Positions 22,572-34,688 of a DNA stretch of 64,000 nucleotides are shown here, in pieces. Location of the stretch: contig NC_009497.1 in NCBI RefSeq assembly GCF_000063605.1, forward strand, positions 124,001-188,000. Direction: 5' to 3'. Numbering within the stretch: the stretch's first letter is position 1; each line of letters starts with the position of its first letter. Under the pieces are notes generated by a model that was not told the DNA's origin, ran no database searches, and saw only the letters and a program-made list of their open reading frames with translations. Source of the stretch: Mycoplasmopsis agalactiae PG2 (lineage in GTDB: Bacteria > Bacillota_I > Bacilli_A > Mycoplasmatales > Metamycoplasmataceae). Both the position numbers and the translations under genes were made by a program.

Positions 22572-22772
22572 ATGGCTATAGTTCCAAAACGTAAAACATC
22601 TAAGCAACGTAAACACAAAAGACGTACTAATGATGCTTTACCAGTGCAAAATTTAATCTCATGCAAAAACTGTTCTAATATGATTCAACAACACCGTGTT
22701 TGTGAACACTGTGGCTTTTACAAAGGTAAAAAAGTTGAAGGATATAAAAGTTTAAACTTGCGCGCTCAATAA
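22572..22772 (+). CDS. rpmF: 50S ribosomal protein L32
   Basis: A 66-residue ribosomal protein. The N-terminus MAIVPKRKTSKQRKHKRR is diagnostic, and the zinc ribbon is complete (CKNC and CEHC). GAGGAGG precedes ATG 22572. Confidence 0.97.
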   Translation: MAIVPKRKTSKQRKHKRRTNDALPVQNLISCKNCSNMIQQHRVCEHCGFYKGKKVEGYKSLNLRAQ

Positions 22773-22781
22773 TAATGCTTT

Positions 22782-22806
22782 AAAACCAATTTTGCTTGGT
22801 TTTTTA
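22782..22806 (+). terminator. Intrinsic terminator after rpmF
   Basis: AAAACCAA pairs with TTGGTTTT around TTTTGC, followed by more T residues. Confidence 0.8.
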
Positions 22807-22835
22807 TTTTATCTTTTATTATAATTTTTAATTAT

Positions 22836-24464
22836 ATGAATAAAACTTTATCAGTTCCTGAATCTAAAATTGCACTAATATCACTACTTGTTTTTTTAAT
22901 CATTTGCGCAGTGATTATTTTTATCATTACTTTCTTTTTAATTAGAAATAATAAAGTTAAGAAAATTAAAAAGCAAGCCAATGAAATATATAAATTTATT
23001 AGCTCCAAAACAACTAATGGTTCTATGACAATTTCTAGATTCAAAAGCATTTCGCAAGCACAAGGTGATTATAAAAAAGATCTTAGCGAACTGATAAACA
23101 TTAATGAACAAATAAGAGTCATTTATAAGCCTTTATTTGCTTTATGCAATAAGATTAGAAATGATAAAAATAAGAAATATAACACCTTAAAAAATGAATC
23201 ACTCAAACTTAAGAATTTATTTGATGAATATAAAAATTTATGAGATAAATTTAGCAAAAAGTCAGAAACTTTAAACGTGCACTGAGGTATAGTCGATTCA
23301 ATAAGCTCCAAACTTTCAACAATTCTTTTGGAGCTAGAAAACTATATTAGTAAAAACAAAAATAATTTAAGCCACACATATGATTTACTAGTTCGTGAAT
23401 TAGATGAATTACAAAAAAATAATTTTGCTTTTGAAGATAAAAAACTAAATAATGAAATAACAAATGTTTCGGCTGAAATTAATGAATACGAAAAGAGAGT
23501 TTATTCATTTTGCAAAAAAGTTGATGTGCTAGCAAAATTAGAAAATTCTATTTTTTATGCACTACCACAAATGTTTAGCAACAAACATTTTGATTCTAAA
23601 TTCAGCAATGAAATAATGCAATTAAAAAACAATTTGCAAAGATTGCAACATAATTTTACCTCTATGCCATATCAAGAGTTATTAAAAGAAACTAAGTTAA
23701 TTTACCTTAGATACTTTACTTTGCTTAAAGAGAATAAACACAATAGCGAGTTTAAAAGTTTTATCAAAAGCAAATTTAAGGCACTTGAAGATGAAATTCA
23801 AAAAAATAACTCTTTAGTTAACTCATTTATTTATAAAATTGATGAAGATGATTCTTACAAAAGTACTATAAAACAGAATTATATGTCAACTATTATCTTC
23901 TGAGAGAATCTTATTAAGGACTTTGAAATTCTTAAAACGAAAGCTGACAAAGGTATTGAAATAGGTTTATTAGAATTGCAAACATTTTTAGAGCAATACT
24001 ATTCATTGCTTCAGTCATTTGATTCTATAATTTCCCAATACGACTATTTTACAGCCAAAAAAGTATACGATAAGCTTTATTTAGAAATCAACAACCAGTG
24101 ATGTCTAAAAGTTTTAAATCATAGAGATGTTTTAGAAAAGTTATCAGAAAATGATGAGCTATTTAAACAATTAATCAGATTAAACAAAGAAATTAATAAT
24201 GATTTTAGCACTAAAAATTACATTGATTTAGGTTCTGAGCTATGAATAAAATGAACTGAATTATTAATTAAGCTCTATAAAAAGGTTTATACACAATATA
24301 TTTATAAGGCTATGATTGATGCCTTAATGCGAAAATTAGCACAAAAAAACATTAACAACAGTCCTGAAATGGAAGAGTATATGTTATATGTTGACAGAAA
24401 TATAGTTTCATTAAGGTTCAAAGAAGCTTTTGAATTTTTAGCTGCGGCTTCAAAAGGAAAATAA
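22836..24464 (+). CDS. EzrA-like membrane-anchored coiled-coil protein
   Basis: A 542-residue protein with one N-terminal membrane segment (ALISLLVFLIICAVIIFIITFFLI) followed by a basic stop and about 500 residues of charged helical, coiled-coil-like sequence. This N-anchor plus spectrin-like topology is that of EzrA, the FtsZ-ring regulator of Firmicutes. The next gene is thiI; in Bacillus subtilis ezrA also lies near nifZ and thiI, which supports the assignment. Sequence identity alone would be weak, so I give no symbol. The frame contains several UGA Trp codons. Confidence 0.6.
23866..23876 (+). repeat. Dispersed 11-mer CTATAAAACAG, coding copy
   Basis: Exact copy inside the EzrA-like gene, read there as TIKQ. 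Confidence 0.7.
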
Positions 24465-24465
24465 T

Positions 24466-25602
24466 ATGTATGAAAAAATTTTAATAAGATATGGTGAGTT
24501 AACACTTAAAGGAAAAAACAGAGACTCATTTATAGCTCAGTTAGCTAGAAACATTAAATTAATTACTGGAGAGTATCCAGAAACTAAATATGATCGTATG
24601 TTTTTAACATACTCTGATGCTAATTTAGAAAAACTACAATATGTGTTTGGAATAACTAGCTATAGTCCTGTAATTTTTTGTGAAAATAACTTAGAAAAAA
24701 TTACTAATAGTGCTATAAAACTGGTGAATAAGGACGATAAGACATTCAAGATATCAGCTAGAAGAAATAACAAAAAATTTGAACTAACAAGCGCAGAAAT
24801 TAATCAAAAAGTCGGCGCCTCTGTATTAAAACATTACCCTTTAATTAAGGTGGACGTTCATAATCCTGAATGTAATATTAATATTGAAGTGCGCTCTGAT
24901 AAAACATATTTATTTAGCAAAACTTATGAAGCATTAGGCGGTCTTCCTGTTGGAATTAGTGGCTCTACATTACACTTAATGTCAGGAGGAATTGATAGTC
25001 CTGTTGCTGCATTTAAACTTATGAAAAGAGGACTAAAAGTAAGTTTTTTATCTTTTATTTCACCACCACAAACGGATGAAAAAACAATTGGCAAAATAAA
25101 AGATTTAGTTTCTGTATTATCTAAATATCAAGGTAAAAGTCATCTTTATTTAGCTAACTATTCTAAGTTAATGAATTACATTTCTTTCACATCTAATGAA
25201 TCATACAGAATCAACTTAATGCGCCGTAGTTTTTATAGAATTGCTTCAAAATTTGCTAAGGGCAAAAATATTATGACTTTATCAAATGGAGAAAATTTAG
25301 GTCAAGTAGCTAGTCAAACAATTGAGAGCTTATCAACAATTGCAAGTGCTAGTGATTTATTGATTTTAAGACCGCTTATTGCTAATGATAAAGTTGAAAC
25401 AATTAATATTGCAAAGCAAATTAAGACCTATGATATTTCAATTGAAAAAGCTAAAGAAACTTGTGAGCTATTTGCCCCCAAAAACCCTGTAACTAAGCCT
25501 AATTTGGCAACAGCATTAAGACTGGAAGAAGAATTAACTCAGCTAAAAGATTTAGAAGAAGAGTTGCTTGCAAACGAAATTGAACACTATACAATTGAAT
25601 AA
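24466..25602 (+). CDS. thiI: tRNA 4-thiouridine sulfurtransferase ThiI
   Basis: A 378-residue enzyme that adenylates U8 of tRNA for thiolation. An N-terminal ferredoxin-like/THUMP region (residues 1-160) is followed by the PP-loop ATP pyrophosphatase motif SGGIDSPVA. There is no C-terminal rhodanese domain, as is usual in Firmicutes and mollicutes, so sulfur would come directly from a cysteine desulfurase. The start ATG 24466 lies 1 nt after the EzrA-like stop. Confidence 0.95.
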   Translation: MYEKILIRYGELTLKGKNRDSFIAQLARNIKLITGEYPETKYDRMFLTYSDANLEKLQYVFGITSYSPVIFCENNLEKITNSAIKLVNKDDKTFKISARRNNKKFELTSAEINQKVGASVLKHYPLIKVDVHNPECNINIEVRSDKTYLFSKTYEALGGLPVGISGSTLHLMSGGIDSPVAAFKLMKRGLKVSFLSFISPPQTDEKTIGKIKDLVSVLSKYQGKSHLYLANYSKLMNYISFTSNESYRINLMRRSFYRIASKFAKGKNIMTLSNGENLGQVASQTIESLSTIASASDLLILRPLIANDKVETINIAKQIKTYDISIEKAKETCELFAPKNPVTKPNLATALRLEEELTQLKDLEEELLANEIEHYTIE

Positions 25603-25633
25603 AAAACAGGCTTAATCAGACAGCCTGTTTTTT
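25601..25633. terminator. Bidirectional terminator between thiI and a convergent small gene
   Basis: AAAAAACAGGCT pairs perfectly with AGCCTGTTTTTT around TAATCAGAC. Confidence 0.9.
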
Positions 25634-25648
25634 GCTTTATTAAATCCA

Positions 25649-25927
25649 TTAAGAATTAAGAATCTTATAAACAACAATTGCAATTGTTCCTATAATCACA
25701 ATGAAGAGTGCCAGTACTAACAAGGAAGAAAAAATAATTTTCCTCTTATTTTCTACATATTTAGATCTTGTATATTCATCTAAATTTTGGACAGCATCCT
25801 GTACAAGAGTATCTCTATCTGCTTCATTAAGCTTACTTATTTCTTCAGTAGATAAAATCTTTATATCCTTAATTTCTTCAAAGGTAGTAAAGCGAGATTT
25901 TTCTTGTTCATTATCTAAATTGCTCAT
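25649..25927 (-). CDS. Small membrane protein of unknown function
   Basis: A 92-residue protein with an acidic N-terminal part of about 65 residues and a single C-terminal membrane segment (FSSLLVLALFIVIIGTIAIVVY). This tail-anchored layout suggests a cytoplasmic domain held at the membrane. No family is recognised. It has no UGA codons and a clean frame. It is convergent with thiI across a shared terminator. Confidence 0.55.
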   Translation of the reverse strand: MSNLDNEQEKSRFTTFEEIKDIKILSTEEISKLNEADRDTLVQDAVQNLDEYTRSKYVENKRKIIFSSLLVLALFIVIIGTIAIVVYKILNS

Positions 25928-25969
25928 ATGCTAATTTTACATTAATCATAAAAAATAGTGCTTGCAAAA

Positions 25970-27312
25970 TTATTTGGCTTTAGTAGTCTTAAAAACCGGA
26001 AGTTTATCGGAATTATTATGCAATTTAGTTGCATTAGCAAAGTTATTATTGGCTGTTCCTTGTTCAAATTCTCATTTCTTTAGTGAATGGTCAAATTTAT
26101 AAGCATAATCAAACATAAAACTTACATCTTTAACTTTTTTAATGTTTCAGCCTGATATGTCCTTGTTAAAAGCAATTGCTTTTTGGAACATCCCTTTCAT
26201 ATCAACAACATTACCAGTGTTTCATTTAGTTATGTCACCGTTAAATTTGCTAGCTTCCGCAAACAAGTTAGACATATTGGTGATATTTTCTGTTTTTCAA
26301 TTTAAATTTTGGTTAAACTCAGTTGCCCCTCTAAACATTGATCTTATATCAGTGACTGATGATGTATTTCAATTTGAAATATTTGAATTATTAAATTCCT
26401 TTGCATTGTAGAACATATACTGCATATTTCTAACATTTGGGTTTACTAACTTAAATATTGGGCTGTTAAATTTCGATGCATTTTCAAACATTCTTTCCTT
26501 TGTTGAAACATTATCAACATTTCAACTAGCTAAGTCTTTGTTAAATTTTTTGGCACCAGAAAACATATAATCCATAACATTTACTTTATCAGTTTTTCAG
26601 TTAGAAATATCTGTGTTGAAATTAACTGCGCCAAAGAAAAGTTTACGCATATTTTCAACATTTGATGTGTCTCATTTATCTAAACCTTGAATAGTACCGC
26701 TTCAATTTCTATCAAATGCACTCTCTAAACTTATAACTTCTTCTGGAAGAACTTCAGGAACTTTTTTAACATTTCTACCAAACTGCTCAATTTGTCCATA
26801 TTTGTCATAGCCAATTTCTAATACTTCAGTCTTATCAGCACTATATTTATGTTTTCTCGGCGTCACTTCTTGAAGATAGTCAATTGTAAGTTTTAGCGTT
26901 CCAGAAATTAGTTTAGAGTTTGGTTTTGAAGTTATGCTAATTTCCCCTTCTCTGTTTAAAAGAGCTTTTTTCTCTAACTTGAAGTCAAAATCACTTTCTG
27001 TCAAATTGTTTAATTTATCTTGTTTTTTAAGCAAGTTTAATATATCTTTTTTGGTTGTATTATTTGTGTGATTAGTCTGAAGTTTTAATTTTGAAATATC
27101 AGTTTTTAAAACCTTAACTTCTTCATTTTGATTAGGATCAGTTTTTTCTGGATTATCTTTTCCAGGATCAACAGGCGGAGCAATTGGAGCATCCATTTCA
27201 GGTTCCTTTTTAGGTTCCTTAATCTCATTATTTTTACATGAAGCAGCAATTAAAGGAAGTGAACTAGCAAAAAGAACCCCCCCCTAATTAACATTAATTT
27301 TTTCTTATTCAT
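25970..27312 (-). CDS. DUF285/BspA-like repeat lipoprotein, phase-variable, OFF
   Basis: The start MNKKKLMLI (27312) runs into a G8 tract (27277-27284). In this length the frame stops after 20 codons. Nine or six G would join it to VLFASSLPLIAASC, a complete lipoprotein signal. The mature protein has a Pro/Glu-rich linker, a polar domain (about 26700-27196), then about ten repeats of roughly 25 residues with the pattern FN.DI..WNT..V..M..MF, the DUF285 repeat of mycoplasma surface proteins. A paralogue follows in tandem. Slippage of the G-tract is the likely switch. Confidence 0.85.
27277..27284 (-). repeat. Poly-G tract (G8) in a lipoprotein signal peptide
   Basis: Eight C on the plus strand. 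Frame arithmetic gives ON at 6 or 9 and OFF at 8. Confidence 0.9.
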
Positions 27313-27498
27313 ATCTCTTTATTCCTTTATTTGATTTATATGCGTAAAAATTTTTAATTAGTATATCAAAAAAGATTGTTTGGAAAAAGAATGAAGAATA
27401 GCTAAAAATAAGAGTTTAGTCAATAAAAAATGTAATAAAAAAGTGCAACAGAAAATCTGTAGCACATCTGCATTTTGTTATGTGTTAATAAATCTAGT

Positions 27499-28967
27499 CT
27501 ATTTTGCCTTATTATTAAAATTAGGAAGTTTACTAATATGTGCTCCCTTTTTAAAGTTTTCATATTTAACTTCTTCACTGTTGAATGTTCATTTATCTAA
27601 GTCTTGTTTGAAAGAGAAAGCATTTGCAAACATGCTTGACACATCGGTTACATTTTTAACATCTCAATTCGATATATTTTGATTAAATGCTTTAGCATCT
27701 TTAAACATTTGTCTCATATCTGTAACTTTAGATGTTTTTCACCTGCTTATATCACTGTTGAAAATTAGTGCCCCAGAAAACATATCAGACATTAATGTTA
27801 CATTGTCAGTTTTTCAGTTACTTAAGTTTTGATTAAATGCTTTAGCGTCTCTGAACATTGCATTCATCTTAGTGACCCTTGTCGTATTTCACTGTGAAAC
27901 AGACGAATCATTAAATTTTTCAGCACCATAAAACATATATGACATATCACTTACTTTGGGATTAATTAGCTTAAATAATGGTTTATTAAATTCCTTGGCA
28001 CCACTAAACATATTTTTCATTTTCGACACATTCTCAACATTTCATGATGATAAGTCTTGATTGAAAGCAGTAGCTTTTTCAAACATATGTTCCATATTTG
28101 TAACATTTTGTGTTTTTCAGCTTGAAACGTTGCCATTGAACATCTTAGCTTCTTGAAACATTCTATTCATGTTTTTAACACTTGCAGTGTTTCATTTATC
28201 TAGATTTATATTGAACTTTTCAGTAGCATAAAACATATAACTCATGTCTTCTACTTTATCAGTCTTCCAGCTTGATATATCTGTGTTGAAGTTTTTGGCT
28301 CTAAAAAACACTTGACTCATATTTTCAATATTTGAAGTGTCTCATTTACCTAAATTTTCAATAGTCTCATTTTCGTTGTTTTCAAAAGCTCTATATAAAC
28401 TAATAACCTCTTCTGGCAGTTTTGCCGAAACTTTTTTAACTTTTGTGTCAAATCTTTTTATGATTCCTTTAGAGTCATAACCAATTTCTAAAACTTCGGT
28501 TTTATCCTTGTTATAAACATGTTCCTTTGCTGCAACAGACTTAAGCTTTTCAATTTTTATTTCAAATTGACCTTCAATTATTTCAGAGTTTTGATTCGCC
28601 TTTATGGTTATTCTTCCTTCCCTATTTAATAGAGATTTTTGCTCTAATTTGAAGTCAAAATCACTTTCAGTCAAATTCTCTAATTTAGGTTGTTTTTTTA
28701 GTAGTTCTAAAACTTCACTTTTATTCGTATTATTTGTTGGACTAAATTCAAGCTTTAAACCAGAAATATTAGTTTTTAAAACTTTAAGTTCATCACTGTG
28801 CATAGGTTCAGTTTTTCCAGGATCAGTAGGCGGAGCAATTGGAACATCCATTTCAGGCGCCTTTTTAGGCTCCTTAGTTTCGTTATTTTTACATGAAGCA
28901 GCAATTAAAGGAAGTGAACTAGCAAAAAGTAACCCCCCCTAATTAATATTAATTTTTTCTTATTCAT
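27499..28967 (-). CDS. DUF285/BspA-like repeat lipoprotein, tandem paralogue, phase-variable, OFF
   Basis: Same architecture as the downstream neighbour: MNKKKLILI, a G7 tract (28933-28939), the signal LLFASSLPLIAASC out of frame, an acidic/Pro linker starting near MDVPIAPPTDPGK, a polar domain, and about ten FN..I..WNT..V..M..MF repeats ending LPNFNNKAK. Eight or five G would restore the frame. In OFF the short frame ends at the same position of the signal region as in the paralogue. The two genes clearly arose by duplication and can recombine within the repeats. Confidence 0.85.
28933..28939 (-). repeat. Poly-G tract (G7) in a lipoprotein signal peptide
   Basis: Seven C on the plus strand. 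ON is expected at 5 or 8. Confidence 0.9.
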
Positions 28968-29124
28968 ATTTTGTTGTTCCTTTATTTGTAATTAAGATGT
29001 AAAAAAATTTTTCAATAATATATCAAATAAAGACTATAGCCAATAATCAATTTTTTGAAAAAGTGGTAAAAAATATGAAAAAACAGCAAAAAATGCTGTT
29101 TTTGGAGCATAAATTAAATGCAAA

Positions 29125-29519
29125 TGGTGGAGATGTCGGGAGTTGAACCCGAGTCCACACACCAAGAATATATAACAACTTTTCATAGTTTAGTTTATTT
29201 TTAGAAATACTAGATTAAGAAAACAAACAAACTTAACATAGTATTGTGTCTAAAATTTCATTTTATCTACAGACACATTAGATAAAACTAGTCCGGTAAA
29301 CCGATTTATGCAAATTGGACACTTTGCATAAACCACTTGCTGCTAATTCTTAAGCAAAAGCAAGGTTTGTGTTTGCATTTGCAATTGCAAATGCTGGAAG
29401 TCCAACACGAACTTCTTCTGACTTTTTATCGTTTGCACGTATTAAGCCTAGTTGCCTTTAGGTTTGCAAGACCACTAATTGTTATAAAACCCAATGCATG
29501 TCGAAGCCATTACATCCCC
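29125..29519 (-). ncRNA. ssrA: Transfer-messenger RNA
   Basis: The 5' end is GGGGATGTAATGGCTTCGAC and the 3' end has a T-arm (GGTTCAACTCC) and CATCTCCACCA, which pairs with the 5' end with one wobble. The total is 395 nt. The tag frame runs from a GCA resume codon (29434-29436) to TAA (29350-29352) and encodes 28 residues, beginning ANDKKSEEV and ending NTNLAFA. Long tags ending in a hydrophobic AFA are typical of mycoplasmas. tmRNA rescues ribosomes stalled on broken mRNA and marks the product for proteolysis. Confidence 0.96.
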
Positions 29520-29609
29520 ATATGTTAGGTTATAATTGTATTATATATTTTAATGAAATATCTATATAACTTTAAGTAAATAAATCATTAAAGCAAGGTT
29601 AGGCATACT

Positions 29610-32042
29610 ATGAAAATTGAAAATAAAAGAGTCAACACAGCATTAAATTTTGACAATTGTTTTATAAGCAATAGTCAATATAAGAATAATGTTGATCTTA
29701 GGAAAATTAAAATTTTTAACAACGAAAGATTAGTTTTTTTAGTTAATGATGATTCTAAAACCTTTTTTGAAGGCAATTTTTGAAAAATATTAAATGACAA
29801 TCCTAACCAAATGGTTTCTTGTTTTTTGCCTAATGTAAAGTCGAATTATTCATATAAATATGTTAGAGGCAAGAAAGCTTTATCGGGGGTTAATTACTTT
29901 AGCATATCAAAAGCTTTAGCTGCTTTTACAAACATTCCTTCATTTTTAAAGTTTGTGACTTTATCAAAAAAGCAGTATGTAAGTGATAGCATTCTTGATT
30001 TAATTATTAAGACATTAAAGAAATATGAATATATAGTTAAAGGCAATATTTTTGACCTATTTAAGTCTAAAATAGGCTTATTTTACTCAGCATTAGTTGA
30101 AATTGAAAGATGACAAAATTATTACACTGACTTAATAAAAAAGACTCTAAAAGTAAAAGATTATGATAATGCCAACAAACTTTTAGAAAAATATAGAGAT
30201 GAATATGAAAAAGGTATTTATGAAATACTAAGCCATGTTTCGGAAGCCGGAACCACATTTTTAGAAAAATTTATATTTTTAAGTGATGCTATTGAAAACA
30301 ATGTTGACTATCTGGGTGATAGTGAGCTAACCTTGTTGCAAAATCAGTATAACTTTATGAAAAAGCTTAGCAATCCAACTATGATTGATGTTAAAAAAGA
30401 GCTTATTATTAGAGACAATGCTAATGGTATAAAAATATTGCACAAACTAGCAGCTGAATTAAAAGCTAATGCTAATGAAGAATTAAGATATTTATGTGAT
30501 AAGTATAATCATATGAGCAATATTGATATGCTTAAAGCTAGCAAGTATCCTAAAAACTCATTGCACTATCAATTTTTAATTAGAAAAGCCCATGCGGAAA
30601 AATACATTTACAAAAGCTTAAAATCTAGGAAAAGCAAGCTTTTATATTTAGATTCTGCTGAGATTCAAAAATTAATTAATAAATTTAAAACAGAGCTCAA
30701 GATTTTTATTGATAACAGCATCATAAATCATAGCAGTTTGCCTAAATTTGATAACCCTTACAAAATTTATCAAGAAATTGAAGACAACTTTGACTTCAAT
30801 TTAGATTTTTATATCGAATTATCAAGCAATAGAGAAAAAGACATTAAGAAAAATATTGTTAATAATTTAAAAATTATCAAGGACACAAAGGATAAATTTT
30901 ATAAAGTAAAGGACAACTTTAAGTTTGACCAAATTAAAAATGATTTAAAAAACAGAATTGAACAATTAAGCGGCGAAATTGACTGAAGACTGGGTATAAT
31001 TAAAAACACTTTTAATTTAACAACTAAAAACAGCAAAAAATTCTTTATTGATGTTAAAAAGGTATCTGACAAATTTGTCAAAATAACTGCCAACATGAAA
31101 AAGATAGGGTCAGTATGAAACTATCTTCGTTTAGGCATTGTTTATCATTCAGAAATTAAGAATGAGCAATTTGCAACTTTTGCTCAAAATTTAAACAACC
31201 TTAAAAAGTTTCACTTGTCTTTTGCTAATGTTTTTAACAAAATTTTAGCACTTAAATCTATCTTATTTGACAAACGTTTTTTTGATAAAAAAACCATAAA
31301 TAGTTTTTACTTATTTGTCCATTTTATAGACATATTCGAAAAATCATCGATTCATATTTCTAACCTTGTTAAGTCAGCTGATAAGATATCATATACTAAC
31401 AAAATTAAGCTCTCATTTATTAGCGAATTATTAAGTAAGCCTCGATTAGTAATAATTGAAGATGATCCAAGTATTGATGATATTAATTTAAAACTGGAGC
31501 TTATTAGAGTTATTGATGAATTATCAAAACTAAATAACAATAGTTTTATGTTTATCACAAATGATAAGAGAGTACTAAAATCACCTTCATTTGATTTTGC
31601 TTTTATGATTGCAAGTAATAAAGATGTTGAACATGGTAGTGTAAAAGAAATATTAGAAAGGCCGTTTAACCCTATAATCAAGGCAAATTTGCAAAATAAT
31701 AAAAGTGATGAATCATTCGAAATTAATGATGATGAGTTCATGTTTAGCGAAGAGATTAAAGTTGGCAAGAACCACTATATTGTTTCATCATTTAGTGAGT
31801 ATAAAACCTGAGTCGTTTCGGAAAGCGAGAGTGCAAATGCTCAAGATGAAAATACATTGGAACTTAAAATAGATGAATTAAATTCAGCATTCTTAGACCT
31901 TGAAAACATCATTGTAGACATAAAAAAAGGTGAAGGAGAAATTCAAAATAGTTCAACGGTAAAGCTTTATGAGCAGTACAAAAAATATTTAGAACACAAA
32001 AATAACACAAGCGAAACTTTGTTAACAAAAAGAAAAAAATAG
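29610..32042 (+). CDS. Degenerate OppF-like ABC ATPase relative
   Basis: An 810-residue cytosolic protein. Near the C-terminus, LVIIEDDPSIDD stands where Walker B/D-loop (FxxADEPxSALD) would be. FMFITNDKRVL replaces the H-loop, and ERPFNPIIKA resembles the OppF tail (NPxHPYTKAL). The N-terminal LVFLVNDDSKTFF could be a decayed Walker A. No GxxGxGKS and no LSGGQ are visible. The middle 500 residues are helical, like the large insertion of mycoplasma OppF, and the total length also fits OppF. This looks like a pseudo-ATPase that is conserved rather than broken, since the frame is fully open. The functional inference is tentative. Confidence 0.55.
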
Positions 32043-32196
32043 CAAAATTGTCACTTTTTTGGCCATATTTTTCACTTTTTATAATTTGATAAAAACTAAA
32101 CAAATATTTAAACTAAGCAATTATGGTATAATTTTTTTTGTTTTATATAAGAAACTTAGAGCCAATTTCCTACAATAATTTCTTAAGGAGTTATCT

Positions 32197-34686
32197 ATGG
32201 ATGTAATTGATAAATCATATACTCCTTCAAAGTTTGAAAAAGCTGTATCAAAAAAGTGAGTAGATAAAAAGATTTTTAGTAAACATGATTTGACTAAAAA
32301 GCCTTTTTCATTGCTTTTGCCGCCACCAAATGTAACAGGTGCTCTTCACATTGGTCATGCATTAGATCAGCATATTCAAGACACTATTTTAAGGTTTAAA
32401 AAATTAGAAGGCTATGACACATTTTATATAGCTGGAATGGATCATGCTGGTATTGCCACTCAAAGCAAAGTTGAAAGAATTTTGATGGAAACTGAAGGGG
32501 TTAATAAACATACTTTAGGTAGAGAAAAATTCCTTGAAAGAATTTGAGAATGAAAAGAAGAATATGCTAATAAATTCAGAAAGCAATGACATCTTTTAGG
32601 CATTGGACTTGATTTTGAAAGAGAGCGTTTTACTTTAGATAAATTGTCCAATGATGCTGTAAATAAGGTGTTTATAGAACTTTATAACAGGGGATTAATA
32701 TATAAAGATACTAAAGCAGTCAACTGAGATCCTGTTTTAAAAACGGCTTTATCTAACATTGAAGTTATTAATAAGCCTACTGAGCAAATAATGTACTACA
32801 TTAGGTACAAAATTAAAAATAGCAGTGATTTTTTGACTATAGCAACTGTTAGATTAGAAACCTTGCTTAGTGATGTTGCAGCAGTTTTCAACCCTAGTGA
32901 TGAGCGCTACAAGCATTTAGAAAATCAATATGTAATTCATCCTTTAACTAACGAAGCAATTCCTATTATTAAGGATGAATATGTTGACAAAAAATTTGCT
33001 TCTGGATTAATGAAATTATCCGCTCATGCTGAAGTAGATATTGATATTATCAAAAAACATAATTTGCAAATAAGAGAAACAATCAATAAGGACGGCAAAA
33101 TTGACTGCCCTAGCAGCATATTTCACGATTTAACTAGAGAACAAGCTAGAGAGCAAATATCTAAATATTTAAAAGAGAACAATTTAATTGTTAAAGAAGA
33201 AAAAACAGTTTCTAATGTTGGTTATTCTGAACGAAGCAATGCGCCAGTTGAAACATTAGTTATGCCACAGTGATTTGTTAAAATGGACACTTTAGCTAAA
33301 AACGTCACTGAGCACTTAAAATCAGATGATCAAGTCAAGTTTTATCCTAAACGCTTTATTAAAACAGTTAACAACTGACTTAAAAATATCCATGACTGAA
33401 CTATAAGCAGACAGTTATGATGAGGACATAGAATTCCAGCTTGATATAAGGATAATGAAATAAAAGTTCAAGTTGATTCGCCTGGAGAAGGATGAGTTCA
33501 AGATTCTGATGTGCTTGATACTTGGTTTAGTAGCGGCATAGCTCCATTTTCATTTTTAGGGTGACCAGCAAGTGATGAATTACTTAAAAGATATTATCCA
33601 ACTAGTTTATTAGTTACAGGCTATGACATTATTTTCTTTTGAGTAGTTAGAATGTACTTTTTTGGTTTAGAATTCACCGGTAAAAAGCCGTTTGAGACTG
33701 TTTTACTGCATGGTTTGGTTCGTGATGAGCAAAATCGTAAGATGTCTAAATCGCTTAACAATGGTGTTGATCCATCTAAGATAATTGAAGAATATGGCTC
33801 AGATGCACTAAGATTTTTCCTAGTTACAAATTCAACTCCGGGGCTTGATACAAGATTTTCACTTGAAAAAGTAAGAGTTGCTTGAGGATTATGCAATAAA
33901 TTATGAAATATAGCTCGCTATATTGATATGCTTGATGATGATTCTAACTTTAAACCTAGTGCTGCTGATATTTGAATTAATAATAAACTTAAGCATTTGC
34001 AAAATAAAATCACTAAAGCAATGAATAGGTATGAGTTAACAGTAGCAGGAACTGAATTATCAAACTTTATTTACAATGATTTTTCATCTTGGTATATTGA
34101 ATTACTAAGAATATATCCAAACAAAAAATATGCACTAGAAAACCTAAGAAAGTTGCTTATTATTACCCATCCATTTTTACCTTTTGTAACTGATTATTTA
34201 TACCAAAGTATCTATAAAACAGAATTATTGGACGAACAGTTTCCTGTATTAAAATTAAGCCGCTCAATGAAAGTGAAAGAGATTGACTTAATAATTAATG
34301 TAGTTAAAATCCTAAGAAGATTCAGAGAAGAAAAGTCAATTAGCAAAAAGGAAATAATTAATTATTGAGTTAGTGAAAATCTTTCGGAAGAGTCAAAAAG
34401 CGCGATAAATCGTATGACTAATGGCTGCTTAAAGGAAAATGACAACATTCTTTTTACTGATGGCAAGTTAAAAGTGTGAATAGAAGAAAATGAGACTCTT
34501 AAAAAAGATCGTTTAATAGATTTAAATAAAAAAATTGAGCAAGTTAAATTTGAAATTGAACGTGCACAAAAAATGCTAAGCAATCCAAATTTTATTAATA
34601 AGGCTCCAAAAGATAAAATAGCTTTAGAACAAGAAAAATTACAAAAGTATCAAAAACAATTAGCAGAGTATGAAAAGGAGGTGTAA
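32197..34686 (+). CDS. valS: Valyl-tRNA synthetase
   Basis: An 829-residue class I synthetase. The HIGH-box region is [16 protein letters not shown] and the KMSKS loop is [14 protein letters not shown]. The editing (CP1) domain lies between them, the anticodon-binding domain follows, and the C-terminus is a basic coiled coil ([17 protein letters not shown]). Start ATG 32197 follows CTTAAGGAGTT. The C-terminal end carries the ribosome-binding site of folD. Confidence 0.97.
34212..34222 (+). repeat. Dispersed 11-mer CTATAAAACAG, coding copy
   Basis: Exact copy inside valS, read there as IYKT. Confidence 0.7.
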
Positions 34687-34688
34687 TT

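Noticed and set aside
26142-26411. Plus-strand open frame inside the DUF285 gene
   Set aside because: It is the antisense shadow of a repeat-rich gene, with no ribosome-binding site and no sensible protein features.
29337-29528. Plus-strand frame of 63 codons near 29.4 kb
   Set aside because: It is antisense to tmRNA, whose acceptor, T-arm and tag frame are all recognisable.
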